Shown here: piece after piece, positions 16,902-25,963 of the stretch
Position numbering within the stretch: the first letter of the stretch is position 1
How the letters are laid out: each line of letters opens with the position of its first letter
Assembly: GCA_947476625.1 (NCBI GenBank)
Contig: CANJRA010000017.1
Coordinates: forward strand, 1-56,413
Source: Fidelibacterota bacterium
GTDB taxonomy: Bacteria; Pseudomonadota; Alphaproteobacteria; Rhodospirillales; Rhodospirillaceae
DNA: 56,413 bases
Direction: 5' to 3'
The notes under the pieces: generated by a model
What the model was told of the DNA's origin: nothing
What the model saw: only the letters and a program-made list of their open reading frames with translations
The model's database searches: none
Program-made: the position numbers and the translations under genes

Positions 16902-18797
16902 CTATTGGCAGGCGAGACATTCTTCATAGTCGGTGCGGTTGCCGCCCAGGGCCTTTTCCGGCCACTGGCGCGTGTTGTCGGCCTCGACACCGGCGAAGGC
17001 GGCGCGCTGCACCGACTTGGAACGCAGGTAGTAAAGGCTCTTCACGCCCGACTCCCAGGCGCGCCAATGCAGCATCATCAGATCCCACTTATCGATATCC
17101 GACGGCAGGAACAGGTTGATGGACTGGCCTTGGCAGATATACGGCGAACGGTCGGCGGAGAATTCCACCACCCAACGCTGATCGATCTCGAAGGCGGTCT
17201 TGTAGGTATCTTTCTCGGCCTGGGTCAGGCCGTTCAAGTGCTGCACCGAACCTTCGTGCTCAAGGATCGAGTTCCAGGTGGCGGGGTTATCAAGGCCCTT
17301 CGCCGCCAGCACTTTGGTCAGGTACGGGTTCTTGACGGTGAACGAACCCGAGAGGGTCTTGTGCGTGTAGATGTTGGCCGGGATCGGCTCGACGCAAGGT
17401 GACGTACCACCGCAGATGATGCTGATCGAAGCGGTCGGGGCAATCGCCAGCTTGTGCGAGAAGCGCGCCATGACGCCCGACTCAGCGGCATCCGGGCACG
17501 GACCGCGTTCGACCGCGAGGTCGACCGAAGCCGCATCGGCGGCGCGGCGGATGTGCTTGAACATTTTGATGTTCCAGGATTTAGCCATGGCGGATTCAAA
17601 CGGCACGCCCTTGGCCTGCAGGAACGAGTGATAGCCCATGATGCCCAGGCCCACGGAACGCTCGCGCATCGCCGAGTACTTGGCGCGGTCCATCGAAGCG
17701 GGCGCACGGTTGATGAAGTCCTGCAGCACGTTGTCGAGGAAGCGCATCACGTCGGGGATGAATTGTTCGTCGGCGTTCCATTCGTCCCAGGTCTCGACGT
17801 TCAGCGACGACAGGCAGCACACGGCGGTGCGGTCGACGCCCAAGTGATCGGGGCCGGTGTGCAGCATGATTTCGCTGCAGAGGTTGGAGGTCGTGACTTT
17901 CAGGCCGAGATCGCGCTGATGTTTCGGCATCTGGCGGTTCACGGTGTCGGCGAAAATCAGGTACGGCTCGCCGGTGTTGAGGCGGGTTTCCAGAATCTTC
18001 TGCCACAGCTCGCGCGCGTTGACGGTCTTCAACACTTCGTCGGTCTTCGGGCTGCGCAGGCCGAACGGCGCGTCGTCGCGCACGGCTTCCATGAACTCGT
18101 CGGTGATGTTGAGGCCGTGGTGCAGGTTCAAGCTCTTGCGATTGAAATCGCCGGAGGGCTTGCGGATTTCCAGGAACTCTTCGATTTCCGGATGATGCAC
18201 GTCGAGATACACCGCCGCCGAACCACGGCGCAGCGAACCTTGCGAAATGGCGAGCGTGAGAGAATCCATCACGCGCACGAACGGAATGATGCCCGACGTC
18301 TGGCCGCAGTTCTTCACTTTCTCGCCGATCGAGCGCACCTTGCCCCAGTACGTGCCGATGCCGCCGCCGTTAGAAGCCAGCCAGACGTTTTCGGTCCAGG
18401 TGCCGACGATCCCGCTCAGGTCATCGTTCACCGTGTTGAGAAAGCACGAGATCGGCAGACCGCGTTCGGCGCCGCCGTTGGACAGTACCGGCGTCGCCGG
18501 CATGAACCACAGCTTCGACATGTAGTCGTAAATCCGCTGGGCGTGTTCGATGTCGTCGCTGTAGACCCGGGCGACCCGCGCGAACATGTCCTGGTAGGAC
18601 TCTTTCGGCAGCAGATAGCGGTCTTCCAGCGTGGCTTTGCCGAAATCGGTCAGCAGGGAATCGCGGCTACGGTCGATACGGATCGACGGCACCACCTCAA
18701 GCGAGGCATCTCGCGAGGTCTGCGGTTTAGGCGAGGGTGTTGGCTGGGTTGTTAGCGGAACGGCGATGGCGGCGTTAGCGTCTACAGCGTAATTCAT
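16902..18797 (-). CDS. nrdA: Ribonucleoside-diphosphate reductase, class Ia, alpha subunit, lacking the N-terminal ATP-cone
   Basis: A 631-residue catalytic subunit. Redox and radical residues can be followed: LPISCFLN, then NLCSEIM (thiyl cysteine and catalytic glutamate), VCCLSSLNVE, the radical-transfer tyrosines in SLYYLRSKS, and a C-terminal ECLACQ pair that takes up reducing equivalents. E. coli NrdA is about 761 residues; the difference is at the N-terminus, where the ATP-cone activity domain would sit. After about 45 low-complexity residues the sequence enters LLTDFGKATLEDRYLL directly. Overall-activity control by dATP is therefore probably missing. ATG 18797 is chosen because GAGGGGAAGAGG precedes it; a start 13 codons upstream has no ribosome-binding site. 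Confidence 0.96.
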   Translation of the reverse strand: MNYAVDANAAIAVPLTTQPTPSPKPQTSRDASLEVVPSIRIDRSRDSLLTDFGKATLEDRYLLPKESYQDMFARVARVYSDDIEHAQRIYDYMSKLWFMPATPVLSNGGAERGLPISCFLNTVNDDLSGIVGTWTENVWLASNGGGIGTYWGKVRSIGEKVKNCGQTSGIIPFVRVMDSLTLAISQGSLRRGSAAVYLDVHHPEIEEFLEIRKPSGDFNRKSLNLHHGLNITDEFMEAVRDDAPFGLRSPKTDEVLKTVNARELWQKILETRLNTGEPYLIFADTVNRQMPKHQRDLGLKVTTSNLCSEIMLHTGPDHLGVDRTAVCCLSSLNVETWDEWNADEQFIPDVMRFLDNVLQDFINRAPASMDRAKYSAMRERSVGLGIMGYHSFLQAKGVPFESAMAKSWNIKMFKHIRRAADAASVDLAVERGPCPDAAESGVMARFSHKLAIAPTASISIICGGTSPCVEPIPANIYTHKTLSGSFTVKNPYLTKVLAAKGLDNPATWNSILEHEGSVQHLNGLTQAEKDTYKTAFEIDQRWVVEFSADRSPYICQGQSINLFLPSDIDKWDLMMLHWRAWESGVKSLYYLRSKSVQRAAFAGVEADNTRQWPEKALGGNRTDYEECLACQ

Positions 18798-19473
18798 TAG
18801 TATTCCTCTTCCCCTCGAACCAAAAATCCCCCGCATCAGCCCACGGCCGCCGGCAAAACAGGTTCAAAGGGTGAATCGGGCTCTTGCTCCAAGACGATAT
18901 CCCTTAAGTATCACAGGGTTACCTTCACTTGAGTTACGGCGGGTGTAGCTCGCCGCGGCCTTTTTCTTGATGCTATCGGTCGCAGGGAAACCCTGCAGAT
19001 CTCTTCAGCCCCTCGTCCCGCTTCGCCCCAGATTGTGTAGATCCGGTACAACCGCGATACGAGATATGGTGTTCTTGTGTCGGGCGTGCGTCAACAAAAC
19101 TAACTATCCGTAACGCGCTTAATCACAACATTTAGCGCTTGACGCAGAAACCGAAACTATATCTAGCGGGTCTTTAGTGTGTTTCTGAAAGACGGTCCTC
19201 AAGGGATTGAAAACGCTGGCAAAAGAAAACATGACCACCGCGTTACAACGGGGTGGTTTTCCCCGTTTTCCCCATAAATCACAGGTTTCGCCCCCGTTAT
19301 CCCCGGTAGCTCTCTATGCAGCCCAAACAGTGCTGCTTTGCTGAAAACACCTTTGCCGTGCCGTAATCCATCGGTCATAAACCGGCCACTTCGCGCTTCC
19401 CTTTAGGCCCCGCGACCATCGGGGCGCTGATCGTTGGATGCGCATCAACGCTCAGGCAAGGTAAGGACGTACA
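18798..19473 (-). promoter_or_regulatory. 676-base intergenic region upstream of nrdA, with several hairpins
   Basis: No convincing coding sequence is present. On the nrdA strand there is a TTGACG -35-like element (19089-19094), an NrdR-box-like ACAC-ATAT-GT pattern just downstream (about 19057-19072), a tight GCAGGG-TTT-CCCTGC hairpin (about 18982-18996) and a CCCT/AGGG pair nearer the gene. On the plus strand, ACCACC (19234-19239) pairs with GGTGGT (19252-19257) and runs into four T's, like a weak terminator. I found no cobalamin-riboswitch core. The long untranslated leader suggests regulation of nrdAB, but no element is certain. Confidence 0.4.
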
Positions 19474-19695
19474 ATGCTCAATCTCTCGCAAGATCAACGT
19501 GGCTTATTGGATTTCCTCGCGGACCGCGTCCGCGAACTCGTCGCCTCCGCCAACCAGACCGCCGGCGTTGATGCCGCGACTCTGCTGGCCGAAGCCGAAG
19601 AATTGACCGCGATTCGCGGCGCCATCGTCGACCGCTACAGCGCCGACTGCGCGACGCAACTGCATTTGCCGCTCGACGTAAAGCAGGCGGCCTAA
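19474..19695 (+). CDS. Small protein of unknown function (73 aa)
   Basis: A compact, predicted helical protein with no cysteine motif except one Cys near the C-terminus, no signal peptide and no membrane segment. AAGGTAAGGA lies 6-15 bases upstream of ATG 19474, a good ribosome-binding site, and a strong terminator follows at 19732-19759. Both signals support a real single-gene transcription unit. I do not recognise the family. It is divergent from nrdA across the 676-base leader; no functional link can be claimed. Confidence 0.6.
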   Translation: MLNLSQDQRGLLDFLADRVRELVASANQTAGVDAATLLAEAEELTAIRGAIVDRYSADCATQLHLPLDVKQAA

Positions 19696-19731
19696 CGAAA
19701 GAGGGCTAAAACCTCGAAGCTAGCGACCTTA

Positions 19732-19759
19732 AAACCCGGCCTAACCCGCCGGGTTTTTT
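19732..19759 (+). terminator. Rho-independent terminator
   Basis: AAACCCGGC (19732-19740), a 7-base loop and GCCGGGTTTTTT (19748-19759): a perfect 9-bp stem ending in six T's. Confidence 0.92.
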
Positions 19760-19862
19760 ATTGCCACACCGCTCATGGGGAATCAGCCTCTAGGTGAAAA
19801 GGGTCTAACGCGCTGCTGGATCTTAATTAAGATTCATGAATCGTTAAGAGCTCCCGGAGAAG

Positions 19863-20102
19863 ATGCGAGCACAGACATCGCACCCTTTTTCAGAGCGTCT
19901 CATGCGCCAGAACGACACACCAAAAACGTCCGCCAGCTGGGTCAGCACGCAAACCGCGCAGCGCCTCGTGGCGTATTTTCAAGAACTCGAGGATTTGGCG
20001 CAGGCCTACGGCCCGCACAATCCGGCGACGTTCATGCCGCTTTCCCGCGACGACAGCTTTCAGCACGCGCCCGCCTTGGCTGCGCGCAGCACACAGACTT
20101 AA
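19863..20102 (+). CDS. Small protein of unknown function (79 aa)
   Basis: A hydrophilic 79-residue frame with GGAG just before ATG 19863 and a strong terminator 50 bases downstream of the stop. An internal ATG at 19902 (MRQNDTPK) could also be the start. The core VSTQTAQRLVAYFQELEDLA looks like an amphipathic helix. There is no recognisable domain, signal or membrane segment. Its support comes from the flanking signals and not from homology. Confidence 0.45.
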   Translation: MRAQTSHPFSERLMRQNDTPKTSASWVSTQTAQRLVAYFQELEDLAQAYGPHNPATFMPLSRDDSFQHAPALAARSTQT

Positions 20103-20150
20103 CGCTAGGGCTATTCTTCCCCTCCCCACCCCACAACCCTAGCAAACTTG

Positions 20151-20187
20151 GCGGCAGATCCTTTAAGGGTCTGCCGCTTTTTCTTTT
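20151..20187 (+). terminator. Rho-independent terminator
   Basis: GCGGCAGA (20151-20158) pairs with TCTGCCGC (20170-20177) around an 11-base loop, followed by TTTTTCTTTT. It separates the 79-aa gene from the cyclotransferase gene. Confidence 0.88.
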
Positions 20188-20212
20188 CCCCACATGTGTT
20201 GTAAGAGTCGCC

Positions 20213-20653
20213 ATGCTCTATTTCGCTTACGGCGCAAATTTGAATCAGCGCGGCTTTAAACGCCGCTGCCCCAAGGCAACGCCGCTCAGCGCCGCGGTGC
20301 TGCCCGGCTATCGCCTTGAGTTCCGCACCTACGCCACCATCGTCGCCGATAAAAGTACGTCGGTTCAGGGCGCGCTCTATACGCTGACATCCGCATGCTT
20401 CCATGCGCTCGATAAATACGAGGGCAATGAATACGGCAAAGTCACCGTCACCGTAGACACCGCCGCAGGACCGCGCGAAGCGGTGGCCTACATCATGCAC
20501 GCAGGTACACGCGCGCCGCCGTCGGTTGCGTACTACGGCGATATTCAGCGCGGATATACGGATTGGAAACTCGACACGGTCGCATTGCGCCGCGCACGTC
20601 TAGCGACGCTGCATCCTGAAAAAGCGCAGAAAGTGGTTAGGCCTGCGTTTTAA
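20213..20653 (+). CDS. Gamma-glutamylcyclotransferase-like protein (GGCT/AIG2 fold)
   Basis: A 146-residue protein opening with LYFAYGANLN, the family's YGxxL glycine loop that cradles the substrate, and containing ALDKYEGNEYGKV, where the glutamate of YEG is the expected general acid/base. Family members release 5-oxoproline from gamma-glutamyl dipeptides or related amides; the real substrate is unknown. The frame is open upstream through a terminator, so ATG 20213 is taken as the start. The 3' end overlaps that of the converging flippase gene by 17 bases. Confidence 0.8.
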   Translation: MLYFAYGANLNQRGFKRRCPKATPLSAAVLPGYRLEFRTYATIVADKSTSVQGALYTLTSACFHALDKYEGNEYGKVTVTVDTAAGPREAVAYIMHAGTRAPPSVAYYGDIQRGYTDWKLDTVALRRARLATLHPEKAQKVVRPAF

Positions 20654-21983
20654 GACCAACCCGGCGACGCAACTGAGTCACCGCGAAGAACGTCATACCG
20701 AACAGGCTCGCAATTGCCGCCGCTAGCGAAGCGATCGCCGCACCCATTGGTCCGTAACGCTGCGTCAGCAGCACCAGCATCGGCAAATAGATCGCCAGGA
20801 TCACCACGGTATCGATACGCAGCGGAATACTCGGGCGGCCCATGGCGTAAAGGGCAGGGTCCATCGGGAAGGCGCACAGCGTCACGCCCGCCGTCGCCAC
20901 CAGCAAAATCAGCGGTAAGTAGGCGCTGACAAAATCGGGGCCGAAGAACGCACTGATAAAAAGATGCCCGCCGAAGAACGCCGCCGCCAGCACAACCAAA
21001 CCACCCGTGCCCGCCACCGATACGCCGCGCAGGATCAGACCTTTGAAGTCGTGCCATTCGTTGCGGCTGCCGAGGCGCGCGAATTCCGGATAGATCGACT
21101 GATTGAGAAGTTCCGCCGGTTTCGAGATGGCGGTCGCGACGTCGCGTCCAATTTTAAACAAGCCCGCCGCCGACGGTCCCGCCAGCATGCCGACCAGCAG
21201 CGTGCTCATCTGCCCCGTCACGATTTGCAGCGATGCGTGCAGGTTCGAGAAAATCGAGAACCGCCAGATGCCGCCATGAGGCGCGGTGATGCCGTGCAGA
21301 GAGAATGTCATGCCGGTCAGCACGCCGTGACGCGCGGCTTCGCGCAAGCCGGCGAAAACCAGCACCGCGCCGCCGACGACGCTGGCGATAAACCACGCCA
21401 CCAGATAAACCCAGAAAGGTGCTGCGAACAGCACCGCGAGCCCAATGCCGATCAGGCGAAACAGCGGCGTCACCACCGCCTGCCAGGCCAGCACATCGAA
21501 GCGGTTGTAAAGCCGCAACAGGCCCGTCGGCGTCGCCAGCACGGTAAACAGAATCAACAGACTGAAAGGCTGCGCATACGCGATCGCCTGATAGCTCCAG
21601 CCGAGATAAGGCCCCAGCAGCGGCGCGCCGAAGTAGCCGATGGTCGCGCCGACCACCACACCCGCGATATCCAAAAGCGTCGTGAACTTCAGCAGCGCTT
21701 GAAAGGCAGCGGTGTTTTTATTCTCGATACAAATCGCGCCGTAGCGGATCACCGCCTGCCACGACTGAAAGGTCGCCAGCGCCATGATGACGTTTACATA
21801 TGTCTGCAGCAGCACAAAGACGCCGAATTGCTCAAGCCCTAGTCCACGCGCGGATAGGCTCAACGTCGCAAGGCCCAACAGACCGTTGGTCGCCCGGCCC
21901 GTCAGCAATAACGCAGCGTTCCTGAAGATACGCCGGAAGACGCCGTCGGCGAACCAATGGCGAACGGTTTTAACCACGTTCAT
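20637..21983 (-). CDS. Polysaccharide flippase-like multi-spanning membrane protein (MOP superfamily)
   Basis: A 448-residue inner-membrane protein with about 12-14 hydrophobic segments, starting with FRNAALLLTGRATNGLLGLA and including LEQFGVFVLLQTYVNVIMAL. The pattern fits Wzx-type exporters, which flip lipid-linked oligosaccharides across the inner membrane. ATG 21983 is preferred over an upstream start because the extra 27 residues are cysteine/arginine-rich and unlike an N-terminus. No glycosyltransferase cluster surrounds it here; the glycosyltransferase and FkbM genes are 14 kb away. Confidence 0.78.
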   Translation of the reverse strand: MNVVKTVRHWFADGVFRRIFRNAALLLTGRATNGLLGLATLSLSARGLGLEQFGVFVLLQTYVNVIMALATFQSWQAVIRYGAICIENKNTAAFQALLKFTTLLDIAGVVVGATIGYFGAPLLGPYLGWSYQAIAYAQPFSLLILFTVLATPTGLLRLYNRFDVLAWQAVVTPLFRLIGIGLAVLFAAPFWVYLVAWFIASVVGGAVLVFAGLREAARHGVLTGMTFSLHGITAPHGGIWRFSIFSNLHASLQIVTGQMSTLLVGMLAGPSAAGLFKIGRDVATAISKPAELLNQSIYPEFARLGSRNEWHDFKGLILRGVSVAGTGGLVVLAAAFFGGHLFISAFFGPDFVSAYLPLILLVATAGVTLCAFPMDPALYAMGRPSIPLRIDTVVILAIYLPMLVLLTQRYGPMGAAIASLAAAIASLFGMTFFAVTQLRRRVGLKTQA

Positions 21984-22141
21984 TACGACAGCTTGTCTCT
22001 TGAGACGGCAATAAGAAGCAGTACATACGGCCCTAGGACCGGTGAAAACAACGGTTAAGTGCAACCGCGTGGTCCAGACAGGCGTTCTTGCATAGAATTA
22101 CGGCTGCGACGCGGCCTTTCCCGCCTTATTTAAGAGTCCTC

Positions 22142-22354
22142 ATGTCCACAGAGATTTTTTATCGGCTTCTTACCCTCCTCTCGATGGTCATCTTCGCCGG
22201 GCTGGGATGGTTTTTGGCTAACAGGCGCAATCGCAACGGCATTCTCTGGGCCGTGGGCGGCGCTTTACTGCCGCTGGTTCTGCTGGTGCTTTTGTTTCTG
22301 AAACCCGTCGCAGACGAACCCGAGGACGACGCGGGCGAACTCAGCGAGGGCTAA
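22142..22354 (+). CDS. Small membrane protein of unknown function (70 aa)
   Basis: Two hydrophobic helices (about residues 10-27 and 34-53) flank a short basic loop (ANRRNRNG), followed by an acidic tail (ADEPEDDAGELSEG). ATG 22142 has AAGAG upstream. The arrangement of helix, Arg/Asn turn, helix and charged tail is seen in many small inner-membrane proteins. I do not recognise a named family. It stands between genes on the other strand. Confidence 0.55.
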   Translation: MSTEIFYRLLTLLSMVIFAGLGWFLANRRNRNGILWAVGGALLPLVLLVLLFLKPVADEPEDDAGELSEG

Positions 22355-22373
22355 GCCCAGATGAGATTGGGCC

Positions 22374-23960
22374 CTAACGCACAACACTGAGATAGCGGCT
22401 CAGATGCATATCGATAGCGTTGGCACGCCAGCCGATCACGCGCTGCGACACCAGACTTTTCGTCACGCCGCAATACAGCGGGATCACCGGCTGATCGGTC
22501 ATTAACAATTCCTCCGCCTGACTAAGAAGATGCGCACGCGCGCCTGAGTTCTCCATGGCGGCGGCCTTGGCCAGCAAGGCATCGTAAGCGGGATTGCGAT
22601 AGCGGCTGTAATTGGAATGCGCGCGGGTTGACTCCAACACACCCAGAAACGCCGACGCATCGTTGAAATCCGCCGACCACCCGGCGAAGGCAACCTCATA
22701 GTTACCTTGGCGCATATTGGCGAAGTGCACTTTGCCTTCGGTATTGAGCGTCGACGTCTCAACACCAATCCGCCGCCACATGCCTGCGATAATCACAGCG
22801 ATCCGCCTGAGATCGAGGTTGGATGAATGGCTGTAAGTGAGCTTCAGCGGAGTACTTTCGCTGTAGCCCACCGCCGCCAACATATCCTTGGCCGTCTTTA
22901 AGCGAGCTTCCTGCGGCGTCTCGGCGAAGTCCATGCGCGGCGGCGCGTAGGCGGCGATGTCCGGCGGTACAAAGCTATACGCCGGCTGCTCGCCCGCGCG
23001 CAGCACCTTCGTCGTCACCGTCTCGCGGTCGATGGCCATGGACAGCGCCCGGCGCACACGCGCATCGGCCAGCTTGGGAAGACTGGTGTTGAGCGCGAGA
23101 TAATACGTCAGCAGCGACGGCGTCAGGCGTGTCTCTACTGCAAGCTCTTTGCGCAAGGCATCGACCTGACTCACCGGGAAATCCAACTGCGTGTCGAGGT
23201 CTCCGGCTTTAAAGCGCGTCAGCGCGGCGGACACATCGGTCGTCGGCACATAGATCACATGCGCGAGTTTCACATTGGCGGCGTCATAGAATGTCGGATT
23301 GCGCGCCAGCACAATCCGGCTCTGGGTTTCCCACGCTTCGAGCGTAAAGGCGCCGCTGGTGGCCATGACACCGGCCTTCACCCAGCCGTCGCCCGCTTTC
23401 GCGATGACATGACGCGGCACCAGCGCCGCGAACCCGCCCGCCAAAAGCTCCGGCAGATACGGCGCCGGCGATACCAGATCGATCACCACCGTCAGCGCAT
23501 CCGGCGCACTCACGCCGAGACTGTCCACCGGCATCTTGCCCGTGTTCACCGCGCGCGCGTTCTGCACCACATACAACAGCGCGGCATAGTTAGCGGCGGT
23601 CTTCGGATCGATGAGACGGCGCAGCGAAAACACCGCATCCTCCGCCGTCAACGGCGCACCGTCGGACCACTGCAGACCGGGCCGCAAACGAAACGTGTAA
23701 CGCTTGCCGTCCGGACTCGTGACCCACGACGACGCCAAGCCCGGCACCGGATGCCCCTCGGCATCATAGGTCACAAGCCCCTCAAACAAATCGCGCACTA
23801 TATTGCGCTCGTAGTCGGTATTGATCTTCTGCGGATCGAGCGTTGCAGGTTCATAGCGATTGCCGCGCGTCAGCGTGCCGTCAGCCGCGTAGGCAAAGCG
23901 CGACAGCAGCGGCAATGAAAGCGCGGATGCGATCGCGGCGCGGCGGGAAAGGCGATACAT
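22374..23960 (-). CDS. Periplasmic oligopeptide/solute-binding protein (ABC, family 5)
   Basis: A 528-residue extracellular solute-binding protein of the OppA/DppA type. The N-terminus LSRRAAIASALSLPLLSRFAYA is a twin-arginine-like signal peptide. The mature part has GNRYEPATLDPQKINTDYE, the family pattern TFRLRPGLQWSDGAPLTAEDAVFSL, and a late AFAGWSADFNDASAFL that lines the ligand pocket. It would deliver peptides to an ABC permease, but none is adjacent. The only matching ATPase (3861-5519) is far away. Its ATG overlaps the stop of the DUF3667 gene by one base (TGATG), so it is the last gene of a mutY-DUF3667-binding protein unit. Confidence 0.88.
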   Translation of the reverse strand: MYRLSRRAAIASALSLPLLSRFAYAADGTLTRGNRYEPATLDPQKINTDYERNIVRDLFEGLVTYDAEGHPVPGLASSWVTSPDGKRYTFRLRPGLQWSDGAPLTAEDAVFSLRRLIDPKTAANYAALLYVVQNARAVNTGKMPVDSLGVSAPDALTVVIDLVSPAPYLPELLAGGFAALVPRHVIAKAGDGWVKAGVMATSGAFTLEAWETQSRIVLARNPTFYDAANVKLAHVIYVPTTDVSAALTRFKAGDLDTQLDFPVSQVDALRKELAVETRLTPSLLTYYLALNTSLPKLADARVRRALSMAIDRETVTTKVLRAGEQPAYSFVPPDIAAYAPPRMDFAETPQEARLKTAKDMLAAVGYSESTPLKLTYSHSSNLDLRRIAVIIAGMWRRIGVETSTLNTEGKVHFANMRQGNYEVAFAGWSADFNDASAFLGVLESTRAHSNYSRYRNPAYDALLAKAAAMENSGARAHLLSQAEELLMTDQPVIPLYCGVTKSLVSQRVIGWRANAIDMHLSRYLSVVR

Positions 23961-24820
23961 CACGTTGTATAGAGCGTTATCGGCAGAAGAATAAATCGAT
24001 AGATCATGAAAATCCCGACCACCGCTGTCGTCAGAATGAGCGTCTGCGCGATCCTCGCCACACCCCGCGTTCCGTAGACCGGCGCAATCGCCAGATAAAG
24101 GTAAGCCGCGCACGACAGCAGCAGTCCGATCGACATGGCGTCGTAGGCGGTGTCCTTCAGGTCCGGCGGCCCGCCGAGCAGTGTGTTGATGGCTATCGCG
24201 ATCAGGGGAACGCAAAACAGTATCAGCAGAAAAGTATAGAAGTGCAGCGAGAACACGACATGCACCGCCAGCGGACGATGCCGCCGCCAGAACACCAGCG
24301 GCAGCAACAATGCGAGCAGCGGCACCATGAGTCCGATCAGCGATTTAGCGTTCGTCGCCACCGCCTGATCGAATACCGGCGCATACTCCGCAAGCGTTTT
24401 GCCGGTCGCGGCAAGGCGCGCATCTACAAGCGTCTGACCGAACTCACTCCCCGGCTGACCATGCAGGCGATAGGTCAGCGGCTGCGTGAAAATCCGCAGC
24501 GTGCTCACCGACTGCACGGCGAAAAACAGCACGTTGGTCATCAGAAAAAGCTGGAAGGGTCCAACGAAGGGTTTGCGCAAGCCTTGCTGAAACGCAGCCG
24601 TCAAACGGCCCGGCGCGGCAATGAGTGCGAGAAAGCTACGCAGCAGGCGGCCATCAACCGGACTGAAGGCTTTATAAACCAGAGTCGTTAAACCATGCAC
24701 GGTGAGTTCGCGCGCGCCCACCGGCCGCTCGCCGCAGCTGGAACAGAAGGCTGTCGCGACGGCGACGTTGCAGGTTGGGCAGGTCCAGTTCTCGGGTGCG
24801 GCGATTATTTTATCCGACAT
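23960..24820 (-). CDS. DUF3667-type membrane protein with N-terminal zinc ribbon
   Basis: A 286-residue protein. Residues 13-30 contain CPTC and CSSC, a zinc-ribbon pair, followed by RELTVHGLTTLVYKAFSPVDGRLLRSFLALIAAPGRL, the conserved block I associate with DUF3667, then four to five hydrophobic segments in the C-terminal half. The ribbon should face the cytoplasm. Function unknown. It starts directly after the mutY stop codon and overlaps the binding-protein gene by one base, so it is translated as part of that unit. Confidence 0.75.
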   Translation of the reverse strand: MSDKIIAAPENWTCPTCNVAVATAFCSSCGERPVGARELTVHGLTTLVYKAFSPVDGRLLRSFLALIAAPGRLTAAFQQGLRKPFVGPFQLFLMTNVLFFAVQSVSTLRIFTQPLTYRLHGQPGSEFGQTLVDARLAATGKTLAEYAPVFDQAVATNAKSLIGLMVPLLALLLPLVFWRRHRPLAVHVVFSLHFYTFLLILFCVPLIAIAINTLLGGPPDLKDTAYDAMSIGLLLSCAAYLYLAIAPVYGTRGVARIAQTLILTTAVVGIFMIYRFILLPITLYTT

Positions 24821-25918
24821 TTAGCCGACCGCTTTCATCGCGTGCTTTGCAACCTTCGCCATGATACTCGGCAACCCGGCCTCACCAACATCCATGAGCG
24901 GCGTCCACATAATGTCGCGACCCAGCGCCTTCGCCTGCGCCGCCGATATATCGGCAACGTGCACGACAACGTCGAGACGGAAATGCGTGAACACATGCGT
25001 CACGACGCCGGGCAAAGCCCGCCACTTGGTTTTTACAGGCGCAGCAACAACAGCTTCTTGCTCGCTCCACACATCGCCGCGCCATTCGCTGCCCGGCACT
25101 TCGGTCATGCCGCCGAGCAAGCCTTTGGGCGGCCGCCGTCTCAGCGCCACGCAGCCGTCGGCGCGCACCATCCAATAGGCGATGCCGTAACGCTGCGGCA
25201 CATCGGCTTTCTTCACTTTACGCGGCAGCGTGTCGGCGATGCCTTGCGCGCGCGCTATGCACACATCCGACCACGGACAGATCACGCACGCCGGCGATGT
25301 CGGTGTGCAAACCGTGGCCCCTAAATCCATCACGCCTTGCGCGTAGTCGCCCGCGCGTTTTTGCGGCGTGAGGGTCGCAGCTAATTCGCGCAAGCGTCCT
25401 TTGCTGTGCGGCAACGGCTCTTCTACCGCGAACAGCCGCGCCATAACGCGCTCGACGTTGCCGTCCACCACCACCGCATGATGATCGAATGCAATCGCCG
25501 CGATGGCCGCCGCCGTGTACGGGCCAATGCCCGGCAGCGCGAGCAAGCCTTCCTCGGTGTCGGGGAAAATACCGCCGTGGTTTTCAGCAACGGCGATAGC
25601 GCACTTATGCAGGTTGCGCGCGCGGGCGTAGTAGCCGAGGCCCGCCCACGCCGTCATCACCGCGGCGACGTCGGCGCTTGCTAGGTCACCGACCGTCGGC
25701 CAGCGCGCGAGGAATTTCTCGTAATAAGGCTTCACCGCCGTCACGGTGGTCTGCTGCAACATGATCTCCGACAGCCACACGGCATAAGGATCGGCTATCT
25801 CGCCCGGCAGGGCGCGCCAGGGCAAACGGCGGCGGTGACGGTCGTACCAGGCCAAAAGCGCCGCTGGATTAGGCTGCGACAACTTTGGGACCTGAGTTTT
25901 GCGGGCGGGTTTGGCCAT
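24821..25918 (-). CDS. mutY: A/G-specific adenine DNA glycosylase
   Basis: A 365-residue base-excision repair enzyme that removes A paired with 8-oxoG. Visible are the catalytic Glu51 in SEIMLQQTTV, the helix-hairpin-helix LPGIGPYTAAA (128-138), catalytic Asp152 in VVDGNVERV, and the 4Fe-4S cluster cysteines 204, 211, 214 and 220 with C-X6-C-X2-C-X5-C spacing. The C-terminal NUDIX-like domain (RRRPPKGLLGGMTEVPGSEW) reads the 8-oxoG. It is divergent from the DUF721 gene by 45 bases, the conserved alphaproteobacterial order. Confidence 0.96.
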   Translation of the reverse strand: MAKPARKTQVPKLSQPNPAALLAWYDRHRRRLPWRALPGEIADPYAVWLSEIMLQQTTVTAVKPYYEKFLARWPTVGDLASADVAAVMTAWAGLGYYARARNLHKCAIAVAENHGGIFPDTEEGLLALPGIGPYTAAAIAAIAFDHHAVVVDGNVERVMARLFAVEEPLPHSKGRLRELAATLTPQKRAGDYAQGVMDLGATVCTPTSPACVICPWSDVCIARAQGIADTLPRKVKKADVPQRYGIAYWMVRADGCVALRRRPPKGLLGGMTEVPGSEWRGDVWSEQEAVVAAPVKTKWRALPGVVTHVFTHFRLDVVVHVADISAAQAKALGRDIMWTPLMDVGEAGLPSIMAKVAKHAMKAVG

Positions 25919-25963
25919 GGCAGCGCACCTTACACGCTGACGTTCTTCGGCTAAACTCCCACC

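Noticed and set aside
17454-18755. 433-residue plus-strand frame over nrdA
   Set aside because: Histidine/arginine/glutamine-rich composition typical of antisense in GC-rich genes; nrdA on the other strand is certain.
18798-19140. Cobalamin riboswitch upstream of nrdA
   Set aside because: I looked for the B12-box and the conserved GCCACTG core on the nrdA strand and found neither.
20213-20653. Longer start for the cyclotransferase (open frame from 19775)
   Set aside because: The extension runs through two terminators and another gene; the conserved fold begins at ATG 20213.
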